Assembly: GCA_003255065.1 (NCBI GenBank)
Contig: QAOA01003344.1
Location: 388,836 to 452,835, forward strand
Source: Cercis canadensis
Taxonomy: Eukaryota > Streptophyta > Magnoliopsida > Fabales > Fabaceae
DNA length: 64,000 bases
Reading direction: 5' to 3'
Of the stretch, positions 39,872 through 53,000 are shown in pieces. Position 1 is the first letter of the stretch; each line of letters opens with the position of its first letter. Under the pieces are notes generated by a model. It was not told the origin of the DNA, searched no databases, and saw only the letters and a list, made by a program, of their open reading frames with translations. A program made the translations under genes and the position numbers.

Positions 39872-42338
39872 TCAGTGTTTTAAAGGAAGAAACTCAAAAA
39901 ACTGGTTGGAGGTTATTTCAGCGTCCACAGAAGCAGAGGCACAGAATCTAGATTTTCTTTTAATGGGAGAATTGTCGTCTTTGTCATCCCTCTTAAGTGG
40001 AAAAAGTTCAAGGGTCTGAGTCTCTGCATTGTCTTCACCGTAATAAGTCAAACTTTCTCTGTTGAGTATAAATGGTAAACTATAACATTGAGGGGTCAAA
40101 AGCTGAGAGTTAAGTCTTCTGTGTGCTGCTTTTGAAGCTGTAGAAGAGGATATGTCTTCGAGGTGATAGGGAAGTGAGCATGGCATCTGCATGTTTTGGC
40201 ACTTAGCTTCCCTTTCTGCCGTGTTTCTTCTCAAAACAAGTGTTTCTCTCTCCTTAAATTGAGTCCACCCATTTGCTCCCCTTTCTGCTACATCCAGTGA
40301 AGCAGATTCCTGCAAATTACAGATAGTAAAAAAGCAGAAAAGATTAAAATATAAAAGAGAGAATGTTAGCAAGAGAGAGAGAGAGAGAGATAGATAGGGT
40401 TTGTAATTGTGAATTCATTCATTCAGTTTATATGTAGTCCAAGGAACTCTGAACTCTAAACATAAAACAGCCCCAACAGAAAGTAAAAAAGAAGCAGCTT
40501 TTTAACTCTTCTTTTCCCAACACACAAAAGCTCTTGTAGCTTTCTTCCACTTCCTTTTTTTTTTTTTTTCCCTATTTTTTATGAATTGGTTTTTGGGCCT
40601 CATATCTTTTTCTTTGACCTAGTGAAGAAATAATTAGATTCCATCATTGATATCCTAAGAATATAATCTTTTGGGTTTTCTGCTTAATTACAAAGTTGAA
40701 TTATATCTTGTACTATGAACAAAGCCAAAAGTAATGTACAGACATCTGCAAGTCCACTGCAGTTGGAAGAAGATGCCCACTTCTTTGTCTCTTTAACTTC
40801 ATAACCTGACCCTGTAAACAAAATACAAACAAACCCCAAATTCAACTTCAAATCTCATATACCAAAATTAATTACATAGAAATCTAAAATAGTGTTGTGT
40901 TTGTATATGTCTCACATTGTCACATTTGATAAAATCTGAGTCTAACAAAAAAAAGTTTAAGGAGCAACTGTGCTTACATAAACAATTGTCACACTATCCA
41001 CAATGTGCATGAATTGCAACATTTAAATTTAACTGTATTCTTGGAAACTTTAACTGAACCAAGTTATACGACTCAAGTAACACACTCCATCAAGTTGAGA
41101 TAATGTGACTTAGACTAGTATGTAACAAGCATTTCTCAAGTTTAAGTGAGCGCATTCAGCTCGCATTGTACCAATAGTAGTAGTGTAAGGTAGTGTGAGG
41201 CTAAGAATTACTCAAAAACCACTCTCTATCTTTTTTTCTTTCTCTCTCTCTCTCTCGCTCACTGTTGTAATCATCAATCTTGGGCCGTAAACCCATTAGG
41301 TGTAAAATAGGAATCTTTTGACTATTAAAAGAACTCTGAATAGTCTCAAACGTTATAATATTAGTGCAGTATGTATTTGTAATGGCTAGATCGCTGTACC
41401 TGCAGCCTCAGCTTCTTGTTGCTTTTCTGAGCTTCCCATATTGTACGCTTTTGCATCTTCAGAAGTAGCTTTTTCCATCTCCCTACGACGACGTTTCTGA
41501 CGCTCTCTTGCTTTGTGATTCTGAAACCAGTAGAAGACATTCTTGCCTTCAATCTTGCCAAACCTTCTGAGCTGTGAAGTTATTTGCTGGATTTGTTCTG
41601 CTGTTGGTGTCTTTGTCCCTTGTCTATACAATTCTTCAAGGACTAAAAGCTGTGCTGGGGTTGGACTCCACCTTGAGCTTTGCTGGGATTGAACATGAAA
41701 CCCTGCATTTGTTCTTTGTTCTGCTACATGTTCTGTAGGAATATAGGAATATATATCTAAGTGTTCAAAATATGGTCAAATTTCTTAACAGACCCATTAT
41801 AGAAAATAACCAAATGAATACTATGAACATGAAAAATGTCTAAAATATGAGATTTATGGAAATTTTGGTTGCGCAAATCATAATTGGTGGTGATAAGATG
41901 GATGGAGTGAGTGGTTGTAAGTGCTTGGAATATGGTAAAATTATTCAACAAAACTATAGAAGTAAATCGTCATATGAATTTTGTACCTATTATATATAAA
42001 GAAGTCTTAAATATGAGAAATTTGAGAAAATTTTGCTTACCCAGATGATGATTGAAGGTGACAATGGATGCAATAGTGGTTGCAAGTGTTCAGGACATGG
42101 TAAATTTTCTCCACAGAACCATACAAGCAAATGACCATATAGATGTAGTGCACATAAAAGTCTAAATGATGAGAGATTTGAGAAAAATTTGCTTACCCAG
42201 GTGATGATTGATGCAGTAGGTGCAAATACAATAAGGTGGGATAATAGAGGAAATTGCAGTGATTTTGGGAGCTGCAGGGGAAACAGTGGAGTTTGAAGTG
42301 GGAGACCGAAGCTTGAAGGCACTGAATGAATCAGACAT
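39872..42338 (-). CDS. WOX: WUSCHEL-related homeobox transcription factor (WUS clade)
   Basis: Four exons on the minus strand encode 326 residues: 42338-42197, 41732-41400, 40811-40744 and 40309-39872. Phases are consistent and junctions are GT-AG. The donor after exon 3 (GAT|gtctgt) is weaker than the others but is the one that keeps the frame. The start has an in-frame TGA just upstream. The homeodomain is at about 67-132 ([20 protein letters not shown] ... [20 protein letters not shown]), with the longer WOX-type loop and helix 3. The WUS box TLELFPLK is at 280-287. The protein ends FFEFLPLKH, the C-terminal motif seen in WOX1/STF- and WOX6-type members. The N-terminus ([16 protein letters not shown]...) is short and unlike classical WOX1, so the exact subfamily is open. 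WUS-clade WOX proteins act in the nucleus as regulators, mostly repressors, of meristem and lateral organ growth. A TATATAAG near 42655 is a plausible TATA box. Intron 1 holds a tandem repeat that copies the exon 1 donor. Confidence 0.93.
41750..42205 (-). repeat. Three-unit tandem repeat spanning the WOX exon 1/intron 1 border
   Basis: A unit of about 156-166 bp is repeated. The anchor GCTTACCCAG (plus strand; donor CTGGGTAAGC on the coding strand) is at 42191-42200 and again at 42035-42044. A degenerate third copy is at about 41867 (GGTTGCGCAAATCATAATTGG). Each unit also carries 'gagatttgagaaaa'-like and 'catggtaaattttctc'-like blocks. The first unit contains the end of coding exon 1. Confidence 0.8.
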
Positions 42339-45300
42339 ATTGAGGTCAGATCATTATTGGTCACAAAGAGCTCTGCTTTTGTTGTTAGACAAATGGGTTT
42401 TGTGTCCCAAATGCTAGAACGAGGAGTATAAATAAATGATAGAGATGAAGTTAAAGAGGGAACACTCACTGTATTTGTAGAAGAGAGAACGTTGTAGTAA
42501 AAGCTTTAGGCGGAGGAACAAGCAACAGAAAGTTAATTGACCAATCAATTATATTATGCAGAAACCAAAGAGTCAAATCATGAGAGAGAGAGAGAAGGTT
42601 TAGGGTCTTTGGAGGACAAAGAAAAAGAATAATGAAAAAAATAATACTGCTTATATACTAGTTATATTTATATTGTTATAGTGGCAGAATTGACACATTC
42701 TGAGCCTAACAAATGAGATTTTAAGTAGATTTAATTACAATTAGATTGTGCCAACCGTATAAGTATACAATAATACAAGTTTAATTAGATAAGTGTGCAA
42801 TTAACATATACTCTATCGGCAAGGAATGATAGTACTATAAGCGTGGAATTCTGAAAGATATGGAGAGTGAAGGTATGAAAAAAGACATAGAGCATGATGA
42901 TGAGGCTGATGTTAGTGTGCAGTTAAAGTTCCCTTCTAGCTTTCCACGGTTACATAACACGCGCACACACTACTTATGTTCATTTACAGTGCCTAGTGCC
43001 TTTCACTCTCCTTTCTTCTCAGTGTAGGAAATCAAATTTTCCCTAGAGATTTGAGATTCTCTCTTGTTCACAGGCACAAAACAAACTGCTATACAAAGGA
43101 AGAAAACCTATCGTTATTGACTTCTTAGCTATGTGTGTACTTCGACACTGTATATGCACAATGCTTTGGACATTAGCAACTCTTATCGCCTATAGTTTTA
43201 CCACAACAGTTTTCATTGGAAAAATTAGGAAACTTAAATTCTATTTATCTAATGGTAAAATAAATATCAAAACAAAATTTACTTTCTCTCTCCTTTTTGT
43301 AATTGATTATTAGCTTTTACAAATAAACATCTTGGTTATGATAGTTAAACAACATGCACAGTAACCACCAATTATATGAGTAGCATTATTCACTTCATTG
43401 AGGGTGCAATGAGAAGATAACCATTCTCAACTAATTGGTGGAATCCAATGACGAGAAGGTACTTAATTAGTGTTTTTCATAGGTTAGACATGACATAGGT
43501 TATAACTTTTTTTTTTTATTACTTTAGCTATGATTCTGGATTCAAATATACAACCCACAAACTCTAAGAATGATCTAAGTATCACTCAGTTATAAACTGT
43601 TAAATTACAAAGGTTATAACTTATAAGCAAAAGTTTAAACCATTTACAAAATATAGCTATAGTTGTGCATGTATGTCTCGTACACACATAATTGTAGGCT
43701 TCCTCTTATAATCAACAATTCCTGGGTTTAGATTAATTGACAAGATCCAACTGACAATAAAAGTTGAACATTCTTTATAAATCTGTCTGTTTCACACAGG
43801 ATATTTGTTGTTGTGATCTTGCAGTGTCATGAACATAGGTTTACGTGTAGAGAACAATAAGATGGTACTTCTGCATGCTTATTGAATGCAAAGTAAAAAA
43901 GTTAAGAGTTAAAGGGCACGCGGTGCATGTCTCACGTGTACAAATACAATGGACAAATTAGTAGCTTTTCCTATTTCATAACTTAGCCAACCTCTGGGCT
44001 CAGACTCAATCTGCTGCCTATAAATTGTGTCTCAAATTTGATAATTGAGGAATGAACAATAATAGGTGCTTCCATGTCCACCGACCATCCCTCACAAAGC
44101 CATGAATGTTGTATTACTGTGTTTTTGTCATAATTGTTCAATTAATGTTTAGCACTTGAATACAGACATATATCATCTTTTTACTCTATCACAAGCATAC
44201 TGTGTACAGTTACTGTAACTGTAACTGTGAAACAGTGTATAAGATCTTGTTCTCATCTTTAAACTTAGATGCTAAGTACACAATATAAAATAAGAAATGC
44301 ACGCTTAAGTGTAGAGGTGTAGAGATCTGAACCATACATAAAGAGATTAGGTGGGGTTAATATGAGTTCAGTTAAAGTTTAAGTAAATCCAATTAAATTC
44401 ATGCTAACAAGTATATATAAGTGTGTATTTGAAAAAGTTTCCAACTCATTATCCAGCAGATGCAGAAATATGAAGCAGTAAAAAANAAAAAAAAAAAAAA
44501 AAGACACAAACTATGACAAACTAGTTATCGTTGAATGGAATATAGCTTTCACTGTATATAGACCCTAGATAATAAATATATACTACCCCTTATGTCTAAA
44601 GTTTTGCAACCCCAATATTTATTTTAAAAGATAGGCAAAAGAAATGAAACCTATCAACAGATTATTCAAGATCATAAACAATTAGATGCTGAAATCTAAG
44701 GACGCTAAGAATGTTTGCCAAACTCATGTAAGAAGAGAAGGTTAAAGGCAATTTAAGAGAATGGTGTAACATAGTTAGAAACCAGAACAAATAGTGTTAA
44801 AAGGATGAACAGAACAACAAAATCATATATAATGCAGATCAACAAGCAAGTGTGGTACCCAATTGGAATCAAATTATATCCATTTTCAGTTCACAAACAC
44901 CGTATCATCTTCTGTTGAGTTGGCTTGAATTATGTAGTGGTGCATGGAGCATCATAGAGCTCAACCACACATTAACTAGGATCATGGCTTTTTAAAGCAA
45001 GAAGCATTTGTAAATGCCAAGTTGGGCATTCCGTTGAAGCAAGTAAAATTGCTTTTATTGCCATTGGCCGGAAAGACGAACTAAAGGACGATAAAGCATG
45101 GGTAAAAGTCTCCATGGAGTAAATGTAAATTTCTACTCCGTTTTGACTTCGGTGAAAAATGGACAGTGAAAGGGTTAATTCGTTTTGAATTATTGGTTCA
45201 TATTGAAGCCTTGTTGCAGCCAAATGCCATGTATAGCAAGCAATAGCTAGGGTTCATATTTTCATATTTGGATAACATGCATGAGGCGAGATTTTTGGAT

Positions 45301-46386
45301 CACAATAATGAATATTGTTGGGCATGAGCTGCCTATAAATACTAACTCCTTCAACTATTCAAACTACCATACACTGTAGTAGTGTGTTTTTCATACAAGT
45401 GAGAATGACATTCCTTAATGAGCATTTTGTAGTGAGTGCAGAGTGTATACACACATGAGAAAGGTTATGAGATGTTTTTGGATGTATCTATAAAGTGGAA
45501 TCACATCTATTAATTTCTGCACTTTCACATTATTTCTGCAGATGACTCGAGAAGAACCCAGCTAGCTGATATGCTCAGACTTCATTTTTAGGTTAATGTC
45601 ATATATTTTCAAATAATTCTATGACTTCTTTACAAGAAAAGCCACTATTTGCGATAATATTTTGCATAAAAATTATAAAAATGGCTACTGAGGACATTGT
45701 AAAACAAAAAATACCACTAAGAATATAAGAATCTTCAAATAAAAAAAATGTATAGCAATTAAATAAATATATAAAAAATATGATTTTAGTTAGTCATTTA
45801 TTTTTTTTCAGGTGTTTAATTAGTTAGTTATTTAATTATTATTTGTGATAAAAAAAATTAGTATAAGTAAAAATATTGCCATAAATAATTAATTAAATTA
45901 CCATAAATAAAATATATAGGATATATTTTATATGACAAATTTAAACTTAAAAAACATAAATGGAAGTAGTTTTCAAACATCAACATTTGTGAAATAATTT
46001 TGCCAAACATCAATATTTAAGTCAAACACTCACGTAAATTTTTGAACTTGGTTTTCCAAAAACTCCCAAGGTATATATATATACGATCGATGCATGGCTA
46101 GCTAAGCTACAGCTCGCATTCAATATTGAAAAATATTAATCAGCTACCAATGTTTTGCAATAACAGTTTCTTTCTCCAAACCAATGAATGTACAATTGCT
46201 ACAATTGAAGAAAGAAAAAGTTGAGGAGCCTTAAGTGGCAGAACTCATCTAATGCAAAATGTTAATCCAACAGAATAATCTACTTTTTACCTTTCCTACC
46301 TAAATGATAGAAATAGTGATTACAGGTAAAGTCGGCAAATTGATGTTGATCTTCCTGAGCAGAAATATTTGCAGCTTTGAAATAGA
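42339..46386. other. WOX 5' leader/promoter and intergenic spacer
   Basis: 42339-42660 is probably the WOX leader, including a two-codon upstream ORF (ATG ATC TGA) just before the start and a GA-rich tract (about 42582-42595). Beyond that no gene was recognised. The minus-strand frame at 44972-45223 opens only on a non-ATG codon and is not credible. An N interrupts an A-run at 44486. Confidence 0.55.
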
Positions 46387-48378
46387 CTACTCAAGAAGCT
46401 TATTGCAGGTGCCTACACCAACGGCTGCAGCGAGATGCCATGCAGCATGAATGAATGGAGTTTTAGGGTATAAATCATCGGCAATGAAAAGGATACCACC
46501 CACTAATGATGACATTTTATGCACATTGTGTGCCATCCTCAGGTCTGGATCTTTTAGTGCCCTTTTTGCAAATGCTACCTGGGTATATATCATTTTTGTT
46601 AAAGAAGATCCTCATCATCATAAGATAACCCTACTTTTGATTATTAACAAAATCTTTAGATAGTAATAAAAAAGTAACTACAATATCGCGTGCCACAGAG
46701 ACTCAGATTATATGCAGCCTTGTACAAACACCAACTTTTTAGAAGGAATCTGACATCTGATTTAATGCTGAACCTCCCCAGTTAAAATATTTTCAGAACT
46801 CAATCACTAAAATCAACTGCTGTGAAATTTCAAGCTCAAACAACTGGAATTGGTTTTGGCTTGAACCTTCATAATTGATTGACAATGATATCTTGATCAT
46901 GTTCATAATCTTTGACTTGATTCATCAAGAGATCCAATAAAGGTCAGGAGTCATGTTACTAGTTTGGTCTAAAGGGTTTTGTGGAGTAGCACAATTATCT
47001 ATTATATGAAAAGAAAATAGGAAACTAATTTTTCATAACTAAATGAAGTATATAGGTGAGAAACTAGTTACCTCCATCATCCCGGTGTGAACAACTGAAA
47101 CCATCAGTGGATGAACTGGAAGACATAATGCAGTTGCTGCCGTCAGTAACTTCGGATTCTCATTTCTGAGGGCTCTTGAAAGACACTGCAGAAAGATTTC
47201 GGATTCAAATAGTGATATCAAAGTGACCGACTACAGAACCTAAAGCAACCTCAAATTAGGAAGTATAAAGTACTGCAACTGAAAGCTCTGGTGCTGATAA
47301 TATATAGATTGTGAGTCACACACAGCACACATTGCACTTAGACAATCCGGTCTCCCACTTGACCTAGTTCTTGAAGGGGTTAAAGTTGCAATTAGAAGGA
47401 AAAGTGCACAGGGTAAAATATATTAATTGATGTACTGATATGGTTAAATTTACAATACTTGTACAAGGGAAATTGCTTGTTCAACTATATGAAACTAGAG
47501 TTTGAAAGACTAAAAGTAGAACCATTAAGTTTATTAAAGAAGAATTGACAACGCATCTTCTGCATAAAATTATTCAAACAAAATAAGGATACACGTTGAC
47601 TAGTATTTAGCAATCAATCAACAGAACATATCAAATTCAGACTGTGGTGCTGCACACATTGGTTTAGGCGCATTTTAGGTTTGAAATCAATACTGCTAGA
47701 ATTATTTTCAACTATCAATATGCTACTTACAACAGTTGCTGTGGCTATCATCGTGTAGTCAACCCATCTAAGAATTTTCCTTAGCTTCCCTCTTGAACAA
47801 TGGTACATGCTAGAGGCTACTCCGACTCCAATTAAAGAATTTGCGTATATTTTAGAATTAAGACTTTTCCTGTATTGGAGATAAGTAGCAATTATTAATA
47901 AGATAATTTAAAAGGGGAAAATTATTCTTTATTGCATAAAAACTCAAGCAGCTTAGAGCAAAATATTACCTGGGGGCACTCATCCCAAGAGCTATAAAAG
48001 GAAGTGAAGTAAGCACATTAGCAACTGTTTCAGCCAGATTCTGATCACCTGATGAAGGGGTCAACATTGGAGTATATACATCAATTATTTACACGAGATT
48101 GGATTATTTTCCAGATTATAATAACATACACCAAGGGAAGAAAAAATTTCTCATAGTACCATGTGTATGGAGTTTACAGTGGATAGGTGTCAAGCATGCT
48201 GCTCTTTGTTGCCACACCCGCCTGGAGATTATGTAAGCAGTAGGATAATTTGAATAGCTTTGTATGTTGTATATAGTCTTACTATCACAAGAAATTGCTA
48301 TCACTTAGAAATGGTGAAGTTTTTATTCAATGGATACTTATTTCACTTACTGTACTGACAGCTGCTGATTTGCTCCAT
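46387..48378 (-). CDS. Small multi-pass membrane protein with CREST-superfamily motifs
   Basis: Five coding exons on the minus strand encode 183 residues: 48378-48351, 48048-47970, 47869-47731, 47185-47072 and 46578-46387. All are GT-AG and in phase. Several hydrophobic segments (about 17-33, 48-64, 73-88, 97-115, 143-156 and 163-178) predict a polytopic membrane protein. The CREST superfamily (alkaline ceramidases, PAQR receptors, TMEM8-like) is defined by S-x3-H, an Asp and a C-terminal H-x3-H. All three are visible: Ser55-x3-His59 (SSMYH), Asp73 (WVDYT) and His164-x3-His168 (HAAWH), which together could bind a metal ion. The protein is shorter than canonical seven-helix members. The sequence is intact, with no stop or frameshift. 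I do not know a characterised orthologue, and its substrate, if it is an enzyme, is unknown. The start MEQISS is a choice: the frame stays open upstream for about 40 codons with two further ATGs (48471 and 48462). Confidence 0.82.
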
Positions 48379-48640
48379 TAGTTGAAGTTTCACATGTTGA
48401 TGGCTGAAAATCCCCTCTTTGATTGGTCTCTGTTGGAGCAAAAGGTGAATGAGGCCCCACATGGACTCCATGCACTCCCACCAGGGCTCTACTACGACTC
48501 TGTGTACTTTGAGGACTCATATGCCCATCCGCTAGAAGTGCAGGTGAACTTGAGTACCAGCAAGAAATTGCTGGCCTCTGGAAGGAATGTGCGAGATAAA
48601 AGCCAATAATTCTGGATGGAACATGATAGAGTATTTATCA
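48379..48640. other. 5' leader of the CREST-motif gene; open in three frames
   Basis: This relatively GC-rich block immediately upstream of the chosen start is open in several frames: the main frame (from about 48519), a second minus-strand frame (whole block) and a 71-codon ATG-initiated plus-strand frame (48394-48609). A minus-strand uORF of 30 codons starts with ATG at about 48625. Which of these is translated cannot be decided from the sequence. Confidence 0.5.
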
Positions 48641-49239
48641 CTTTGAAGAATAGTCTATCTGGAATATCTATATGGTTTCATCAAAAAGCAAATTCCAACA
48701 TGAGTATCTGTAGTCATATAAAAGATGTAAGAACTAAATGCAAATAACCTTTCAGTAATGATTGTAATGAATTTTTCTTTCCTTGGCCCCCTTACAGAAT
48801 AAAGAAAAGGCAGGTAACCAACGGCTTATAGATGGTGTATATGTCAAATAACTCACCATACTCAAAATTCCAACCACGAAACATGTCATGATTTATTTAG
48901 AAGAAGAAATTCATAATCGTAAGATGAATGTCCCTTCATTCATCTATTAGATTTTCTTCTGTACTCAACTGAAATCTGGAATCTCTCATGTTTATTATCG
49001 ATTTTTAACTTTTTCCAACAAAAAGGCCCTAACAGAATACCCTACAGGCATTTATAGCAGCTAACTACAAGTGAGGCCCTAACACACCAAAAAACCAGAA
49101 GGGCAATTGAACTACTTGCTACTAACGACATGATGCGAGCTTAAATAATAAAACAGAAAGATATATAGAAAATTGGTGAAGACGTTGCTCTAGTTACAAT
49201 CCAATCAATTCAATTAGCAACCAAAAAAAAAAAAAAAAN

Positions 49240-49283
<44 letters not shown>

Positions 49284-49932
49284 ATCCAATCCATTCGCAT
49301 GGGATAAGCAGTACTCAGACAGATGATTATGGGATTAACCAATAGGGAAATACATATATGATCTCACAATATTTGAGCTCTTGGAGCTTATAATTAAGTG
49401 CATAGAAGCATGATCAAACACCCAAAAACATCAATTTCAGACTGTTCATATATGATCTGAGAAAAACCAAATATTTCCAATCAGTTTTCAAAGAATTTGG
49501 CAAACCATAACGAACCCCAAATACAATTCATGACTAATTACTGGCTATACTTCATTGAATAGTAATCAGCATTACTAAATCAGACGTACAATAACAACCT
49601 AGATTCTTGAATAACCCGATTGTCTGGTTTACTTCACAATTTCAATCCCAAAATCTCACCTTTATCGAAACTCCTACAATAAACCCATAAAAAAAGAAAA
49701 AAGAAAAAAAATACATAAAGAGATTTCTACTATTATCATAAACAGCAACATCACATTGAGATTATCTTCCTGCTTATATCCATATTCAAATTAACATATG
49801 AAAACTAACATAGCATTTTCAGAAATCAACTACTATAAGCATCAATCTGCGGCTTGTGCATAAAAAGTAAGCGTGTGTGTGCAAGTGGGCAGGTGGGTAA
49901 TTGAGAAACAGAGGGAAAAAGAGGGAGAGAAC
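48641..49932. other. Putative leader intron of the CREST-motif gene
   Basis: On the minus strand a non-coding first exon seems to end at the donor CTCAG|GTTCTCTC (about 49933), with the leader resuming before 48640. The spacer has a poly-A tract of about 57 bases (49223-49279, N at 49239) and no other recognisable feature. Confidence 0.45.
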
Positions 49933-50099
49933 CTGAGAGAAAATGCTGGCAGCAGTTCAAGTTAGAAGCAAAATCCAAACGGGAACTGGGTTATATAGAG
50001 GGAAAGAGAAGGAGTTTTATTTCAGTTGGGCAAGAATAGTATTTGAAACTTCAGACGAAACAAAATTGGGAATAGAATAAACTCTTTAAAGGAAAGGAA

Positions 50100-53000
50100 G
50101 ATGCTGATGACTCACGAATCTTCCTCGTTGGCTTGCGCATATTCGCCAGTGGCCTTCCGATTGAGTCTTTTTTTCTCCAATACTAAGAGCCCGCTACCAA
50201 TGCCGTGGACTATCCAAACTCTACCTATCTTCTGGTTTCTCTCAGCCCACTTGTGACCTAATGATTGGGGTGGACTATTGGGCCCAAGTGTGTGTGTGTG
50301 TGTGCGCGCTCTTTTTTCTTATAGCACAAACTATAAAGTTATAAACTATTAAATTGTTACAAAATTGATTGAACATTTAGGCTTAGTGGACTCAAGACAA
50401 ATTTTGATAATTTTTGTTTAGTCCAAATTTGAGCATGTGATATGATCACTTGTACATTCGCATTCTATGTTTGACTATATTATCTTCAATTTTTTGGAGT
50501 CAAACAAGAAGAAATTTTCATGTGAATCTCGTAATTTTGGTATGGATGACCTGGTTTTGATAAGATTAAGAATATAGATCATTTAAGTCATTTGAGGTAC
50601 ACACAAGTTGACCCAAATACCATCTAAAGCATAATACCTAGTTTTAGATGGCCAGTCTTTAAGCAGATTTAGAAGATGATTAGTTGAGATGCACATAAGC
50701 GAACCCAAACACCTCTAATCATAATACTAAAATCTAGTGTGTTGTTTAATCTTACTCCAATTAATTTTTGATTATTTACTTTTTTACGGCTTGCTATTTA
50801 TGGTGTTTTATGCCTTAAAATTTTTTATAACCCAAAACGAGTGTTTTACTTCAACATTTGGATGGAACCAAAATTATTAAACTTTGGACGAGTCATCCAT
50901 GATCTAAGGGTTCTACTATCAAAATACTCACAACTGTAGCTTTATGTGTGAGCATTTTGAGACCCTCATTTTATCAATGAAAGGTCTCAAACACAAGATT
51001 ATCTTCTTGTGAGATATTCTATATTAATGATTGTCTGATCCAGCAAAAACAAAAAAAATGATTGTCTGATCTTTCTATGGTGGATATAAATACATATAAA
51101 CTCATAATATAACTACTCCATCTTTTAAAAAGAAAAAAAGAGTTGAAAAGGCTTATGATAATTTTTTTCTTTTTGATATAGAAAATGCTTATAATAATAG
51201 GCAGATCTAGCATTGAATACATTTTAGTGGTTAGCAAACTCAATGAATGTACCAAAGCAAGGATTGTAGAGACATCATTTGTGAGAAGATATATAATGAG
51301 ATATTTTATCATCATATTCTTAAAGATTAAAGTGAGTATATACATTCGATAGCCCACATTATTTTTTATTAATTATTTTTGATTATATAATAACAAGGAG
51401 ATTTAAATCCTTAATTTCTTATAAATTATCAATATCTCTCACTACTAATTGTTTCATATCATTTTAAGTGGGAAATAATTCCCTAATCATTCATTTCTAA
51501 AACTTTATGATCCGTGGGGATAACCTTGGGCTAAAGATTGAGGGATCCAATCGGGATTTTACTGAATTTCTCATTGAAGAAGAATGCCATGCCCTTAAGC
51601 CCATTGACCAAGGCCCAAGAGAACAAGATAGGTCGAACTAAATGGCTTCGTTCTGAGCCTAAAATAATTCAATGTAGGGCTTAAGGTTAAGGTATCATGA
51701 AACTCTTCAATAATGGTAAATTAACATTGAACCAACTAGTGTCATTACAAAAGGGAAAAATAAAACCTTGCCATTAACCCTTGACTCCAAACTAGGGGTT
51801 ACATTTAAAAAAATGATTAAGTGTGTTTGGTTAATCACTAATAAAATAATTAAGAGAGTGAGTTTTGACAAATCTATAAATTATTATTTATGTGTATGTA
51901 TCTCTCATTTTAGAGGATCCAAATGTTTACAATAAAGAGTTATTTGTGCCCCTCAAGGTGATGTATGTAACTTCTATATATAATTAATTTGGTCTGAAAT
52001 ATTTTTTTATACTGTAAATGTTGTTTAACAAATCGATTATTTGAACATATCCTCTAAATTTTCCTAGGAAATATATTATAACATGTGAAATTGAGTTATA
52101 ATGTAAGTTTTTTTCTTATGCTTTTCAACTTTAAGGTACGGAATACAAGTATACAAAATGCAAATTGATTTAGAAATCTAGTTGTATATATTCAATTCTA
52201 ATTAAGAAAAAAAAAAAAAAGGCTTCAATATAGGGAATTAATTGCACTACATTCAATTACCTTCTAAGCTTTCAAACTAAAGGAAGTTTTCAACATCGTA
52301 ACATGAATAGCAACCAATCGTGTTCATTACTCGTGATCACTTGCTAGTTGCGACCCAAAATTGAATTGATGCTTTTTCTATAAGAATAATCAAATCTTGG
52401 ATCTATTAGTCATATATATTTTGATAACAGTTTAAAATTAAAATAGAAAAAAAAAAAAAGAATTGTCCAAGTCTATTCTGATGATTGACCACAATAATTG
52501 TAATGTCTCCCCTAAACTAAGACATATTATGATATCCAACATATTTTATTGAAATTTTGACTCATTCTAACTTGTCCGAAATTAGCTTTTAATTTAACAT
52601 GCATGTGATTGCATGTGGTTAATAATAGAAAAATAAAAGTTAATTTAAATGTAAAAATAAGTTTTCCCTTGTTAGAACTTAGAATCACAGAAGTTATGGT
52701 TTGATTTTTTTTTTTAACTCTCTAATAAAAGCAATTTTTTTTGGTTTTTTCAATGAATTTTATTTTTTATTTTTTTTTATTTTCCATCTAATAGTCATTT
52801 GCAATTAGTGCATATTAAATTAATAGCTAGTTTTGAACAAAAGTATGAAATTAATAGCTAAAATTAGGGTGGACACTGTATTTAATCTTAGTCCCCTCTA
52901 TTCTCTTAACCCGAATTTTTGCTGTATTATTGGAAGTCACCTGTCACATAGGAGGAGGAGAGGAAGAGAATTCCTATGTCATCAGTGGAGGTTGCTGTGT

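Noticed and set aside
41990..42469. 159-codon minus-strand frame across WOX exon 1 and intron 1
   Set aside because: It begins on GTG, is out of frame with the WOX start, and stays open because it runs through the tandem repeats. The exon 1 to exon 2 splice explains the coding frame.
44972..45223. 83-codon minus-strand frame
   Set aside because: It opens on TTG with a stop just upstream and no ATG, there are no splice partners, and I know of no similar protein.
46451..46663. Plus-strand 70-codon frame
   Set aside because: It is the antisense shadow of the last coding exon of the CREST-motif gene.
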